Position numbers and translations under genes: made by a program. Source: Candidatus Melainabacteria bacterium (GTDB lineage: Bacteria > Cyanobacteriota > Vampirovibrionia > Obscuribacterales > Obscuribacteraceae). From it: 64,000 nucleotides of DNA. Under the pieces are notes generated by a model. It did no database searches, was not told where the DNA came from, and saw nothing but the letters and a program-made list of their open reading frames with translations. The DNA is taken from positions 1,543,563-1,607,562 of the forward strand of contig QKMZ01000006.1 in assembly GCA_003242885.1 (NCBI GenBank), in the 5' to 3' direction. Numbering within the stretch: the first letter of the stretch is position 1; each line of letters starts with the position of its first letter. Shown piece after piece: positions 51,345 through 61,224 of the stretch.

Positions 51345-52730
51345 TCAGTGCGGAGGCATAGGAATCCACACTGGAGGCTTTCCGGGAAATTTCATTTTGC
51401 CGAGGATAGCGTTGTCATCGGCATCATGCGGTTTCAAATATACGTAATAGCTGTCATTGCGCTCAACAAGATCGTCTTTTGGTTGGCTACGCGGACTGAT
51501 CAGCATGTCGTTGGTCAGGCGAACATGCATGTAGTAAGGAAGCAGTTGAGTAAAATCCGGAACATCCGGCTCCATCTCAAACTTTAGAATCTGCGTTCCT
51601 GTTACTTTCAAAACTTGAGCACTTCCGGATTCGAGTGACTTCATGGGTACTTCGAGCCAGCTTGTCCCGACTTGCACAAAACCTCTTACCATCGGCGACA
51701 TCACATATAAAGGTTCGTCTCCTTTTGTGTTGCGAAGGTAGAGCGTGACCACATAAGTTTTCCCTTTACCGAATTCGACGCTCTTCACGTCCGCGCGCAA
51801 TCCTTGCATGGCTAATTCTTCAAGCGCCATTCGGCGCTGTGCTTTAGCTTGTATTTCACTGCGCTCGTAATCAGCGACAGCCCAATTCAAGCACCACGCA
51901 ATAACGCAAATAGGCACGATCCACATGACCATGCGACCGACGAAAACTTCAAGTCCTTCACCTAGTCTTACTTTTTCCGCAGCAGCCTTTTCAGGAGATA
52001 CTTCATACAAGCTGGTGACTGTTTCAATCTCTGCAGGCTTACTTGCCGTTGGTGAAGTATCCCTTCGAGAAACTGTCTCGCCCGCTCGCATCTCAATGAA
52101 GTGATCCGCCCGGGCGGCAATATCGGGATTGTGAGTCACCATAACTAGTGTCACATTCAAGGCGCGATGAATATCAATCAAAAGATTCAAGATTTCCGAT
52201 TCTGTTGCTTCATCTAAATCAGCAGTCGGCTCGTCCGCAAGGAGCAATCGAGGCGAGTTCACGAGCGCACGGGCGATTGCTACTCTGCGCTGTTCGCCGC
52301 CCGACAATTGTCCAGGAAACGAATCATAGCGATGAGACAGACCAACTCGATCTAAAAGAGCATGTGCTCTGGCGTAAGCTTCACGTGCTGGAATAGAACC
52401 AGAAATCAAACATGGAAGTGCGACATTATCTACAGCCCTCAAGGATGGAAGCAGACTTGCAAACTGAAAAACAAATCCCAGTTTTTGATTGCGCAAATCA
52501 GCCCTACCGCTATCGTTCAATTTCCACTGATCAACACCGTCGATCAAAACCTGCCCGCTCGTCGGCCTGCTAATGCCGCCGATCATACCCAGTAATGTAG
52601 ACTTACCAGAGCCAGAGCGGCCGACAATCGCCAAAGATCGCCCTTCCTGCAAGTCGAGACTGACATTCTTAACGGCTTCAACAGTTTGCTCACCGGCATA
52701 GCGTTTTCCAATTGAGTGCACAGTAAGCAT
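51345..52730 (-). CDS. ABC transporter ATPase with C-terminal membrane and extracytoplasmic extension
   Basis: A 461-residue protein. Residues 1-220 are a MacB/LolD-type ATPase: Walker A GRSGSGKS, Q-loop FVFQFASLLPSL, signature LSGGEQ, Walker B RLLLADEPTADLDE and H-loop VTHN. This type normally ends at about 230. Here a linker is followed by one membrane helix (MVMWIVPICVIAWCLNWAVA) and about 170 residues of a beta-rich domain (TYVVTLYLRNTKGDEPLYVMSP, VRGFVQVGTSWLEVP). The fusion is unusual. It is coupled to the permease by a TAATG overlap. Confidence 0.9.
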   Translation of the reverse strand: MLTVHSIGKRYAGEQTVEAVKNVSLDLQEGRSLAIVGRSGSGKSTLLGMIGGISRPTSGQVLIDGVDQWKLNDSGRADLRNQKLGFVFQFASLLPSLRAVDNVALPCLISGSIPAREAYARAHALLDRVGLSHRYDSFPGQLSGGEQRRVAIARALVNSPRLLLADEPTADLDEATESEILNLLIDIHRALNVTLVMVTHNPDIAARADHFIEMRAGETVSRRDTSPTASKPAEIETVTSLYEVSPEKAAAEKVRLGEGLEVFVGRMVMWIVPICVIAWCLNWAVADYERSEIQAKAQRRMALEELAMQGLRADVKSVEFGKGKTYVVTLYLRNTKGDEPLYVMSPMVRGFVQVGTSWLEVPMKSLESGSAQVLKVTGTQILKFEMEPDVPDFTQLLPYYMHVRLTNDMLISPRSQPKDDLVERNDSYYVYLKPHDADDNAILGKMKFPGKPPVWIPMPPH

Positions 52731-54022
52731 TATCCGCCCTCACCTTGAATGAGGAGATAAGGCTCTTCAAGACTTGCTTTCCATGCCGGCACCAGAGCGC
52801 CAAGTAATCCAACAAGCGCAGACGCAACAGAACACAAAATGGCGACACTGACAATAGCCAATGGTTCAGGCCAAGCAAAATCAATATGTAAGGTCTCGAG
52901 GTAATAGACCAAAGAGCGTTGGAATATCAACAACAACCCCGCACCAAATATGATGCCTGTAAAACCGCCTAGTGCGGTGGTGAAAACGGCTTCTGCAAGA
53001 AGCATGCTCATTACATCGACATGCCTGGAGCCGACGGCGCGCAACAATCCGACTTCACGGCGCCGCTCGAAAATAATACCGGAGAATAGCAGGCTGACCA
53101 TAATCAGCATCGCAATAAGCATCATGCCGGTAAAACCCAGCATGCCACCAAGTAGTGCTGTGGTTGCTTGCCTCGTCGAAGTAACAATAGTCGCGCCGGT
53201 GACAACCTTTACACCTGGCAGTTTCGCTATTGAAAAACGTGCTTGTTCTGGAGTAGCACCAAATTTCAGTTTTACTAAAATCGCAGAGATCCGCGAGCGA
53301 TTAAAGTTAGCTAGTGACTCCGTCCCTGATTCTTTTGAATTTCCAGAGCTGCCTGCATTTTGCTTCAATTTAGTTTGCAGAAGTTCTATTGTTTCATAAG
53401 TGGTGAAAAATGAATCGTCCAATGGACCGACACCACTTCTTCCCAACTTTCCATAGACATTTACCGGCTGATTGCAGGGTGCAATTTCGTCGCCAACTGT
53501 TTCAGCTCTGCGACTCCCAGCAAGAATATCTCCAGCCACCAAGGGTCGCGGTAGATGCGCCACCATCCAAGGTAAAACCGTGAAATCGTTTTTTGAATCA
53601 AAGGCTATGAGGTTGGCTTTACACTCCGGCATTCCCGACATAATCGGTACTTGCAAATAAGTCTGCGGCGCAACTTGAGCGATTCCATCAAGCTTTCGAA
53701 TTTCTTCGATCAGGCTACTGTCGATCAACTCATCTGTCGGTTGAACTGTGAGTAGTGCACTGGTGATGTTGACCATCGCCCGGGCAGGCACCACAATCAG
53801 ATCTGCTCCCATTCGAGAGAAGCTTCTGTCCATACTGTCTTTGATGCCGCTAGCCACCGTATACGATGCGAAGACACCACCCGTAGATAAGGTCACTGCT
53901 AAAACCAACATCAAAGTGCGTGCAGGGCGCCGCAAGACATTTTGCAATGCAAGACGAGAAAACAAAAATAAAGTCGCACCGGGCCGGCGACCTGATGTTT
54001 TCTCACCTTGTTCGAGTGACAC
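52730..54022 (-). CDS. FtsX/MacB-type ABC permease
   Basis: A 430-residue permease: a first helix (TLMLVLAVTLSTGGVFASYTVA), an extracytoplasmic domain of about 230 residues, then three helices (GMMLIAMLIMVSLLFSGIIFERRREVGLLRAVGSR, FGAGLLLIF, AILCSVASALVGLLGALVPAW). ERRREVGLLRAVGSR is the family's coupling helix. Such permeases act as mechanotransmission exporters or lipoprotein or enzyme-activating systems rather than channels. It sits between the propeller gene, 24 bp upstream, and its ATPase. Confidence 0.92.
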   Translation of the reverse strand: MSLEQGEKTSGRRPGATLFLFSRLALQNVLRRPARTLMLVLAVTLSTGGVFASYTVASGIKDSMDRSFSRMGADLIVVPARAMVNITSALLTVQPTDELIDSSLIEEIRKLDGIAQVAPQTYLQVPIMSGMPECKANLIAFDSKNDFTVLPWMVAHLPRPLVAGDILAGSRRAETVGDEIAPCNQPVNVYGKLGRSGVGPLDDSFFTTYETIELLQTKLKQNAGSSGNSKESGTESLANFNRSRISAILVKLKFGATPEQARFSIAKLPGVKVVTGATIVTSTRQATTALLGGMLGFTGMMLIAMLIMVSLLFSGIIFERRREVGLLRAVGSRHVDVMSMLLAEAVFTTALGGFTGIIFGAGLLLIFQRSLVYYLETLHIDFAWPEPLAIVSVAILCSVASALVGLLGALVPAWKASLEEPYLLIQGEGG

Positions 54023-54046
54023 CGTCTCTTGCCTCGATATTCAGCG

Positions 54047-55657
54047 TTAGAGAGTGGTGCAGCGGCTGTTCTTGAGCTGCTCGACCTTGGTAGGTACTAT
54101 CACGCAGTCGTGGTGACCACCAAAGTTTGGCAAATAGCCAACCGGCTCCAACGTGTCTTGAGTGAAGATAAACGCTCCGCTAGACATTCGTTGAAATCCG
54201 CTGAAGATCTGGAAAACATATTTGCCGTCGTATGTCACAGCCATGGTTTGACAGTCGGGTCCGATATTCTGGAATTTCTTGATGATCTTCCAAGTCTTGG
54301 TATCAACTACGCAACATCCGCTGTTAGCTGGTTTTGGATAAAGTACGGAAACAAACATTTTGCTGCCGTCGACAGAAAAGCACAGGTGAAAAGGACTCGG
54401 ATAGTCGCCGCTCCAAGTCGGATCTTTCACGTAAGTGATTTTCTTCCAATTGCGTGGATCAGCATCAGCAGTGTCGAACACAGCCATATTATTTTGCTTG
54501 ATGTTATTCATCATCAAGAAAGATTTGCCGTCCGGAGAAAATCCCGCTTCGTGTCCGACGCATTTTACGTCGTCCAACTTAATTTCCCACGTGTCTGGTC
54601 CGGAGCTCACTTTTGTTACTGCCAGATTGCCAGGCGAACCTTCAGGGCAGTGCAAGCAGCAGACAGGCTCCCAATTGTGCCGGTCTATGATAATCGCACA
54701 TGAGAGCATCCGAATAATCAACGCAGAATAACGTCCACTGGGATGGTGAACTACCGCGTCCAATCCGCTCAATCCTTTCGGATTGTCACCAGGCAACTGT
54801 CCTGTATAAACCAGATACTCTGCCATAGGCACCATTTCCCAATCAATTTTGTTGCCCTTGGTGCCTTCCAGCTCGTATCGTCCGGTTTCTTTTGCCGCAT
54901 TCAAACGAGTGAGGCGAATCTTCCCGCCTTTTGACCAGTTTTCTTCCATACCACCATTGGGATTGGCTCCAATCCAGTCAGCACGGAAAGCCATTTGCAC
55001 CTGAGTTTTTTCTGTGCCTACCGCGCGATTGAAGAATGCGCAGACATCTTTCTGTCCATCAGCCCCTGCAAAGCCGGAAGCATCTGGATAAATAGTGGTG
55101 TGAACTCCCAAGCCAATGCCGGTTGTTTCAGCAATGTCTTCCATAAGGTTCATCGACTGACCGTCGAATTGCACGCGGTAGATGTGGTTGCCCATTCCCC
55201 ACTTGCCGGTCAGCCCACGCTCTTTAATGCGTGTGGGCAAACCATAAATCATGACGTTGTCGCCACCCTGAGTTGAATTCAAAAATTCGAAGCCTTTATA
55301 CGGATCCGGCGAAGGATATGCGGCAAGGTGGTGCGAAATCGGACAAGAGTCACCGTAGTTCCAGTAACTAATCCACGCCAATGTGCGTCCGGAATTCAGA
55401 TCGACAGCATGCGTGCCACCGCCCAGCTTTTGAGGTGTCAAGTAGATATATTGTCCGAGCTGCTCGAAAGATTGCTTCAGGTTGCCGGCATTAACTATCT
55501 CGGTGCTGGCCTGCAGTTCGTTTGAGCCTATTCCGCCGGCATTCCACTTGCCGATGCCCTCGCCCGCCTGTGAAAGCAATTTCCGCCCAAAAACCATACC
55601 TGCCGCACCCAGTGCTGCCACGCCCAAAATCTTCCTGCGGCTGAATACTCGGGACAT
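54047..55657 (-). CDS. Tat-exported beta-propeller, NosZ/thiocyanate-dehydrogenase-like
   Basis: A 536-residue protein. The N-terminus FSRRKILGVAALGAAG is a twin-arginine signal. The body has propeller repeats (HAVDLNSGRTLAWISYW, GHEAGFSPDGKSFLMM, FHLCFSVDGSKMFVS, MAVTYDGKYVFQI). Histidines lie at blade starts: 109-110 (SCPISHH), 186 (LGVHTT), 304-305 (AVVHHPSG), 369 (CVGHEAG), 424 (PFHLCF) and 515-516 (GGHHDC). Such rim histidines bind copper in NosZ and thiocyanate dehydrogenase, and Tat export suits a folded cofactor protein. There is no C-terminal CuA domain, so it is not a nitrous oxide reductase. The substrate is unknown. It heads an operon with the ABC permease and ATPase. Confidence 0.75.
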   Translation of the reverse strand: MSRVFSRRKILGVAALGAAGMVFGRKLLSQAGEGIGKWNAGGIGSNELQASTEIVNAGNLKQSFEQLGQYIYLTPQKLGGGTHAVDLNSGRTLAWISYWNYGDSCPISHHLAAYPSPDPYKGFEFLNSTQGGDNVMIYGLPTRIKERGLTGKWGMGNHIYRVQFDGQSMNLMEDIAETTGIGLGVHTTIYPDASGFAGADGQKDVCAFFNRAVGTEKTQVQMAFRADWIGANPNGGMEENWSKGGKIRLTRLNAAKETGRYELEGTKGNKIDWEMVPMAEYLVYTGQLPGDNPKGLSGLDAVVHHPSGRYSALIIRMLSCAIIIDRHNWEPVCCLHCPEGSPGNLAVTKVSSGPDTWEIKLDDVKCVGHEAGFSPDGKSFLMMNNIKQNNMAVFDTADADPRNWKKITYVKDPTWSGDYPSPFHLCFSVDGSKMFVSVLYPKPANSGCCVVDTKTWKIIKKFQNIGPDCQTMAVTYDGKYVFQIFSGFQRMSSGAFIFTQDTLEPVGYLPNFGGHHDCVIVPTKVEQLKNSRCTTL

Positions 55658-55859
55658 GCGCTGCCTCCTACTTGAAACTCAACACTTAACGCATATTCTT
55701 GCACAATTCCACATTCAATAAAGTCGATATATTCGCCAAACTGCTACAAGCACCACCTGTCAAATGAAGTTCTTTTTCGGACGCAGTCGGGCTTTAACGG
55801 AGATATGCCAGCTTATGATCTATTTTGGAGCTTCACTTCAGGACACCCCGGTCAACCAC

Positions 55860-57770
55860 ATGCAGACTCTTTCGACGCAAATTCCCCAGCTGCGCGAGCT
55901 TGTGGCGAAACATTGGGGAATTCGAGAATTGCGCCCGTTGCAAGAGCCGGCAATGTGTTCGGTTCTGAACGGACGCGACTCGCTGGTGGTCATGCCGACG
56001 GGCGGTGGAAAGTCTCTTTGCTTTCAAGCGCCCGCTGTCTTGCGTGGTGATACTACGGTTGTGATATCGCCACTGATATCACTGATGAAAGATCAAGTTG
56101 ATGGTCTTCTTGCTTCAGGGATCTCTGCAATTCAGCTCAACAGTTCGCTGACACCGGAAGCACGCCAACAAGCTGAACGGGACATTCTAAACGGCAAGAT
56201 TCGCTTACTTTTCGTCTCGCCAGAACGGTTATGTCAAACTGACACTCAAGATCTTCTTCGCAAAATCGATGTGCGAACATTTGCAATCGATGAAGCGCAC
56301 TGCATCAGCCATTGGGGGCACGACTTTCGACCAGAATATCGACAACTGCGCTTGCTGAAATCCATGTTTCCAAAGGCTTCGGTGCACGCATACACCGCTA
56401 CAGCTACCGAACAAGTTCGCTCAGACATAATTCAGCAACTCGGGCTCAAAGACCCGGAAGTTTTGATCGGTAATTTCGACCGCCCTAATCTTACTTATCG
56501 CATTATTTCGCGACGTGGTGGCACTCTGAGACAAGTGCTTTCAGTGATCGATAAGCATCGCAAAGAAGGCGGAATCATTTATTGCATCCGGCGGGCGGAA
56601 GTAGATGAATTGACGCGCGACCTGAAAGAAGCAGGTATCAAAGCAATGCCGTACCACGCCGGCATGACCGCGCAAGAAAGAGCAGAAACACAAGAAGCTT
56701 TTTCAGAAGAGCACTGCGACGTGGTGGTAGCCACTGTAGCATTCGGAATGGGCATCGACAGATCGAATGTTCGCTACGTCTTGCATACAGCGATGCCGAA
56801 ATCACTAGAAGCGTACCAACAGGAAACAGGCAGAGCTGGACGAGATGGTCTGGAAGCTGAGTGCGTACTTCTGCATTCGGGCGCTGATGTTTTCACATGG
56901 AAAGCCATCATGCAGAAAGCAGCATCCGATCAAAATCAAAATCAATTTCAATACCAAGACAATGATCTTTCTTATCTTGAAACATCTTTTGAACACCTCA
57001 ATATGATGGACCGTTACTGCCGCGGCGCCGCGTGTCGTCACGCACTTCTGGTTGCGCACTTCGGGCAGACCTACGAAAAAGACAATTGTGGTGCCTGCGA
57101 CATTTGTTTGGGTGAAACGGTAGAAGTTGATGGTGCACTCGTAATTGCACAAAAGATTCTTTCCTGTGTAGCACGCTTGAAAGAAAAATATGGTATCGGC
57201 TACGTCGCCGCTGTCCTGCGAGGGGAGAATTCCCAGGAGATCAAAAACCGCGGTGGCAATTCGCTCAGCACCTATGGATTGCTGAAGGAATATCACGTCA
57301 ACGACATCCGGGACTGGGCTTATCAGCTCATAAGCCAGGAAGTGCTTGTTCAAGAAAACGTCGAATCTTACGGACGCTCAGTTCCAATTTTGAAACTCAA
57401 CGGCGGATCGTGGCAAGTAATGCGTGGCGATAGAACAAACATTCGTTTGCTAAAACCAGCAGAAAGGAAGAAAGGCGAGCGCGCAAAACTATCGAAAGCA
57501 GAGTCCGGTTCGTGGGATGGTGTGGATCGCGATCTCTTCGAGCGTATGCGCGAATTGCGCAGAGAACTGGCTGATCAAAGGCGAGTGCCACCATACATCA
57601 TTTTCCCAGACAGCACATTGCGCGAACTGGCACGGATTCGCCCATCTTCGTTAGAGCGAATGAGAATGGTCAGCGGAATCGGTGACTCCAAACTGCGAGA
57701 TTTGGGTCAGACTTTCCTTGATGTAATCACCAATCACTGTAATGAGAATGGTGAATCGCTTGACGCTTAG
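55860..57770 (+). CDS. recQ: RecQ-family DNA helicase
   Basis: A 636-residue 3'-5' helicase. I take the ATG at 55860 (MQTLSTQIPQL), since residues before it do not match the family, though no clear ribosome site helps. Motifs: I MPTGGGKSLCFQ, II IDEAHCISHWGHDFRPEY, III TATATEQ, V VATVAFGMGID and VI YQQETGRAGRDG. The zinc site is CRGAACRHALL...CGACDIC. The RQC winged helix follows, and a C-terminal HRDC domain is seen (LFERMRELRRELADQRRVPPYIIF). It unwinds recombination and replication intermediates. It is probably monocistronic. Confidence 0.96.
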   Translation: MQTLSTQIPQLRELVAKHWGIRELRPLQEPAMCSVLNGRDSLVVMPTGGGKSLCFQAPAVLRGDTTVVISPLISLMKDQVDGLLASGISAIQLNSSLTPEARQQAERDILNGKIRLLFVSPERLCQTDTQDLLRKIDVRTFAIDEAHCISHWGHDFRPEYRQLRLLKSMFPKASVHAYTATATEQVRSDIIQQLGLKDPEVLIGNFDRPNLTYRIISRRGGTLRQVLSVIDKHRKEGGIIYCIRRAEVDELTRDLKEAGIKAMPYHAGMTAQERAETQEAFSEEHCDVVVATVAFGMGIDRSNVRYVLHTAMPKSLEAYQQETGRAGRDGLEAECVLLHSGADVFTWKAIMQKAASDQNQNQFQYQDNDLSYLETSFEHLNMMDRYCRGAACRHALLVAHFGQTYEKDNCGACDICLGETVEVDGALVIAQKILSCVARLKEKYGIGYVAAVLRGENSQEIKNRGGNSLSTYGLLKEYHVNDIRDWAYQLISQEVLVQENVESYGRSVPILKLNGGSWQVMRGDRTNIRLLKPAERKKGERAKLSKAESGSWDGVDRDLFERMRELRRELADQRRVPPYIIFPDSTLRELARIRPSSLERMRMVSGIGDSKLRDLGQTFLDVITNHCNENGESLDA

Positions 57771-58867
57771 GACGTACTTGAGTTTTTCTTCAAGCGCACA
57801 AGCGTGAGTTGCTGCGTGTTGGATTTCGAATAGTGAACCAAAATCGGGCTTGATTGTTTTAACAAATTGCCGATAGCAGTGTCATAAACAACACTCTTGT
57901 TTCCATCTATTGTGAAGCAGGCACGTTGATTCTTCTTATCGACAGCACCAGAGATCGGCTTGCTAAGATTTGTCACCTGATTGAAGTAAGTACCGCGGAT
58001 GATGCCTTTCTTGTCCACGGCGATCTGGAACAATTGAGAGCTATCAGATTGATCACCGGACACAAGAGCATACACACCAAGCGGCTTCATGCTGTTCACA
58101 TTTTTCTTTTGCTCGGCATCCGACATAGGAGCGGTTGGAGTAGGTGGGGCAGTTTGAGCCAATGCCTGAGCTTGTGTGTAATAGGTATCAGTAGATTCTA
58201 GTGGCTGCGAGCCGTAATAGACTTGGTCACCCTGGTAGGTGATGTTGTTGCCATAATCGTAATAAACAGGCTCGGTGTCTACATCCATTCCCCACCAGCC
58301 GCCAAGATCGCCCCAGCCGGTCCAACCCCAAGCCCAGTTATCGCCCCAATAACGGTTGTACCAATAGTAGGGATGGTTGTTCCACCAGTTATGATCGTAA
58401 TAGCCCCAATGATTGAAGTTTCCATTTACGTTGTTCCAATGATCAGCTAGCGCTCTCGGCGACATGGCATATGTTCCGGCGCGACCAGCCAAACCTGCGG
58501 CGGGAGTATCCATTACCCGTCCAAAACCACCATCTGCTGCAAGACCTCTGTCGGCTGCACCGAAATCGCGAACACCGGTCTCACCTGCGCGAATGCCTGC
58601 ATTGTCACCTCCGAATGCAGAAGCACCAGGGTGATCAAAACCGTCATTAAAGCGATCGAAATCATCACCACGACCGATGCCGCCGCGGTCGAAACCGCCA
58701 CCAAAGCCGCCTCGATCAAAACTACCACCACCGAAGCCTCGACCTCCGCCTCCAAACCCTCCACCGCCACCACCGAATCCACCCCGGCAGTATCCGGCTT
58801 CAGCAAGCACCACAGGTAATACCAGTGATGCGATCATCATAATCGTTATTTTGTTTTTGAATTTCAT
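57767..58867 (-). CDS. secreted Gly/Trp/Tyr-rich protein
   Basis: A 366-residue exported protein: a signal peptide (MMIASLVLPVVLAEAGYC), a Gly/Phe/Arg-rich part of about 60 residues, a Gly/Asp segment, a Trp/Tyr/Asn-rich block (GYYDHNWWNNHPYYWY, WGWTGWGD) and a C-terminal beta domain (GVYALVSGDQS, GIIRGTYFNQVTNLSKPISG). This design is common in surface proteins of Planctomycetes and related bacteria. The function is unknown. It converges with recQ by a four-base overlap. Confidence 0.8.
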   Translation of the reverse strand: MKFKNKITIMMIASLVLPVVLAEAGYCRGGFGGGGGGFGGGGRGFGGGSFDRGGFGGGFDRGGIGRGDDFDRFNDGFDHPGASAFGGDNAGIRAGETGVRDFGAADRGLAADGGFGRVMDTPAAGLAGRAGTYAMSPRALADHWNNVNGNFNHWGYYDHNWWNNHPYYWYNRYWGDNWAWGWTGWGDLGGWWGMDVDTEPVYYDYGNNITYQGDQVYYGSQPLESTDTYYTQAQALAQTAPPTPTAPMSDAEQKKNVNSMKPLGVYALVSGDQSDSSQLFQIAVDKKGIIRGTYFNQVTNLSKPISGAVDKKNQRACFTIDGNKSVVYDTAIGNLLKQSSPILVHYSKSNTQQLTLVRLKKNSSTS

Positions 58868-58911
58868 TTCAATTCACCAAAAAATTATTCGACAATAGAC
58901 GAGTACGATTA

Positions 58912-59898
58912 CTAACTGCCTGTCCTTTTCGCTGTTAGAACCGCAGAGTCAGGCAATCGCCTGCCGAGCAATCTTCGTGAAGTAGACTGCCAGGTGAACG
59001 TGTTGTTATCGACTTTTTTGAACAAGTACCTAGCAGAACCAGTAGATCCATCCGGCTGGACAGAGCAACCATCAGACTCCCAATCAGTTCCGTTACCAGC
59101 CTTGAACCATCTTGATTCACCATAACCGCCACTCCAGTCATACTGCCATGAGCGAATTCGCTTGAATAAAGGGTCGTAAAAGATAAACTGCGTCTGGCTG
59201 GTTTTCTCACCGTCTTTAGTGGTGGCATCAAAATCGCAGCGAATCATTTTCTTTCCTGCAACCCAATCGGCTTTAATTTGCAGATTTCCTCTTGGACCTT
59301 CAACGCTCCAATTGCCTACCAACCATGAAAGTTCAGAAATAGAAGGAACGGTGGCCGCCTCGGCATCATATTTTGGAGATTCGGAAACATTGACCATCTG
59401 CCAATTGCCATCACGCTTCACATGAACAGCAGTATAGGTCGAATAGCTTGCAGGATTTGAGGTTGTTCCAACATGAGAAGTTCCATGCTCTATTGCAAGG
59501 TTGTCCGCAGGAAATTCGAGCGAATCGATCTTGATTTCTAGCGGTTGCTTTCCGTAGGCAGTAAAGAATGAAGTCATCTGCGAACGAATCGCATCTTTCC
59601 CGGACGCAACTTTTCCGAATTGATCAGTCAATACTGCGTTGTCCGACCACATGGCCAGCAACGCAGCAACATCACCTGCCCCAAACGCTTTTGAGTAATC
59701 CGCAGCTTGCGCTCTAATCGCTTGCTCGTCCGCATCATGGGTGGACGCCGCAATCAGCTCTGCAGCGTTTGTTGATTGAAAAGAGCCAAGAATAGACGTC
59801 AAACAAAGTGCTAAAGAAAAAAGCCTGGTAACACGTGAAGCACCCTTCCGTTTGCTTACTCCCAGTAAAAGATCGTTTTGCCAATTGAATTTCAACAT
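58912..59898 (-). CDS. secreted SnoaL-like (DUF4440) protein with second beta domain
   Basis: A 328-residue exported protein from the ATG at 59898 with AAAGGGAG ahead. The signal peptide is about VTRLFSLALCLTSILGSFQSTNAA. The first domain is NTF2-like: EQAIRAQAADYSKAFGAGDVAALLAMWSDNAVLTD and HVKRDGNWQMVNVSE, as in SgcJ/EcaC proteins. The second, from ELSWLVGNWSVEGP, is beta-rich (FIFYDPLFKRIRSWQYDWSGG) and looks like DUF1579-type lipocalin-like domains. It could bind a small molecule. It is a single gene. Confidence 0.85.
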   Translation of the reverse strand: MLKFNWQNDLLLGVSKRKGASRVTRLFSLALCLTSILGSFQSTNAAELIAASTHDADEQAIRAQAADYSKAFGAGDVAALLAMWSDNAVLTDQFGKVASGKDAIRSQMTSFFTAYGKQPLEIKIDSLEFPADNLAIEHGTSHVGTTSNPASYSTYTAVHVKRDGNWQMVNVSESPKYDAEAATVPSISELSWLVGNWSVEGPRGNLQIKADWVAGKKMIRCDFDATTKDGEKTSQTQFIFYDPLFKRIRSWQYDWSGGYGESRWFKAGNGTDWESDGCSVQPDGSTGSARYLFKKVDNNTFTWQSTSRRLLGRRLPDSAVLTAKRTGS

Positions 59899-60074
59899 CA
59901 ATTCGCTCCCTTTCAACCCATCAAACTGAAAGTACCCGTTTTGCTTGGACTTTATACATACCTTATATATACATTTCGGACATCAAATATCCAAAGGATA
60001 CCGAGTAATGAATAAAAGCTCCGACAAAAGCGCCAAACCTTGAACGCCCAGGGTTAAGACGAAACTGCAAAACG

Positions 60075-61133
60075 TTATTTGACGAGATTGCTCAGTGAAT
60101 GGCTCTTTAGGTAGTCGTTGAGTGAGGCTCGCAAGTCCACACCATTGAGCGTAGCCACCGGCGTGAATCCTCGAATCTTATTGAACTTACTGACAAGGTG
60201 CCCCTCACGCACTGGCACGCCTTGATAAGTGAATACGCGATTGCTGCTGGAATTTAAAATTTCGTTCTGCCCGGACATCTCGTATTGGTTTATAGACTCT
60301 TGCTGGAATGTATCAACTGGTTGGTTGTTCCAAGGATTTGATTCACTAACAATGTAATGAGTTCGTGTCAAAAGCAGTTGTGGACTCGAACCTTCGCATT
60401 TTTGTGCCACGGTTAAAAACCGCACCAACTTCCCGGCCGACATGCCATCACGTTCTGAAGGAAGCAAATTCACGTGCCAATAGTTGCCGCGAGCATCTTG
60501 AAGATGTCCCCAGGACACTACCATCCGATTATCAGTCCACTCGTTCTGCGAACTAGTGACGCCGGTCCGCAAGTCGGTTACATGGGTCGTCATATCGCCA
60601 CTTTTAAGCCAAACTCCGGCCATCCAGCTAGGAATCATGAACCATTCGATTGTGTAATGCTGTGCGGGTCTCGGCGGATCAGGACGGCGCTGTGCAGTCA
60701 GTCGCGCAACCCCGAATGCCGGCTCATAAGATTGTTTGACGGCTGTTTGCTCCTCAAGCATGGGCGAACGAGGCGCAGGTTTTACCACTGTTTCTGTAAG
60801 CTTGGGCAAAAAGGCAATTGGAGGAGCAGTCATAATGCGCTCAGGCGACAGCACAGGCTTTTGAACCTCCAGCGCAATCGCTACTCTCTGCTTTTGCACA
60901 TGTGGCTGAATAGATTCGTGTGCTTGAGGAAGCAGCTCCTGATGAGAAACCCCCGCAAATAATTTGAATGGTGCGGCGGCTGCCGATGGAGAGGAAGAAC
61001 CGGAGGAATTTGATGCAGCCGATGGTGCGAGCGTGCCCATGTCTTGCGCAGTGGCAAATCCGGCACCTACATTGGCTATCAGCAATGTAAGCAAAGATGT
61101 GATCAATTGGCGTCGCATTCGGTGTGTTTCCAA
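60075..61133 (-). CDS. secreted protein of unknown function
   Basis: A 352-residue exported protein with a signal peptide (QLITSLLTLLIANVGAGFATAQ), a Ser/Ala and Pro-rich middle to about 150 and a C-terminal beta-rich domain with many Trp (YTIEWFMIPSWMAGVWLKSGD, WTDNRMVVSWGHLQDARGNYWHV). No family is recognised. It is divergent from the alpha/beta hydrolase gene 91 bp away. Confidence 0.7.
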   Translation of the reverse strand: METHRMRRQLITSLLTLLIANVGAGFATAQDMGTLAPSAASNSSGSSSPSAAAAPFKLFAGVSHQELLPQAHESIQPHVQKQRVAIALEVQKPVLSPERIMTAPPIAFLPKLTETVVKPAPRSPMLEEQTAVKQSYEPAFGVARLTAQRRPDPPRPAQHYTIEWFMIPSWMAGVWLKSGDMTTHVTDLRTGVTSSQNEWTDNRMVVSWGHLQDARGNYWHVNLLPSERDGMSAGKLVRFLTVAQKCEGSSPQLLLTRTHYIVSESNPWNNQPVDTFQQESINQYEMSGQNEILNSSSNRVFTYQGVPVREGHLVSKFNKIRGFTPVATLNGVDLRASLNDYLKSHSLSNLVK

Positions 61134-61224
61134 GCTATCAAAGGGGGCGAAATCTAATATCCAAACCCGCCGGGTTCGTAATATAACAGGTGAAGTAAGC
61201 GCCGTGCGCTCTCGGGATTACTAT

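Noticed and set aside
54047..55657. Propeller protein as a nitrous oxide reductase
   Set aside because: The C-terminal cupredoxin (CuA) domain is missing and no nosDL-type genes are adjacent.
56805..57353. Leftward frame of 182 codons inside recQ
   Set aside because: It is antisense to conserved RecQ motifs and has no features of its own.
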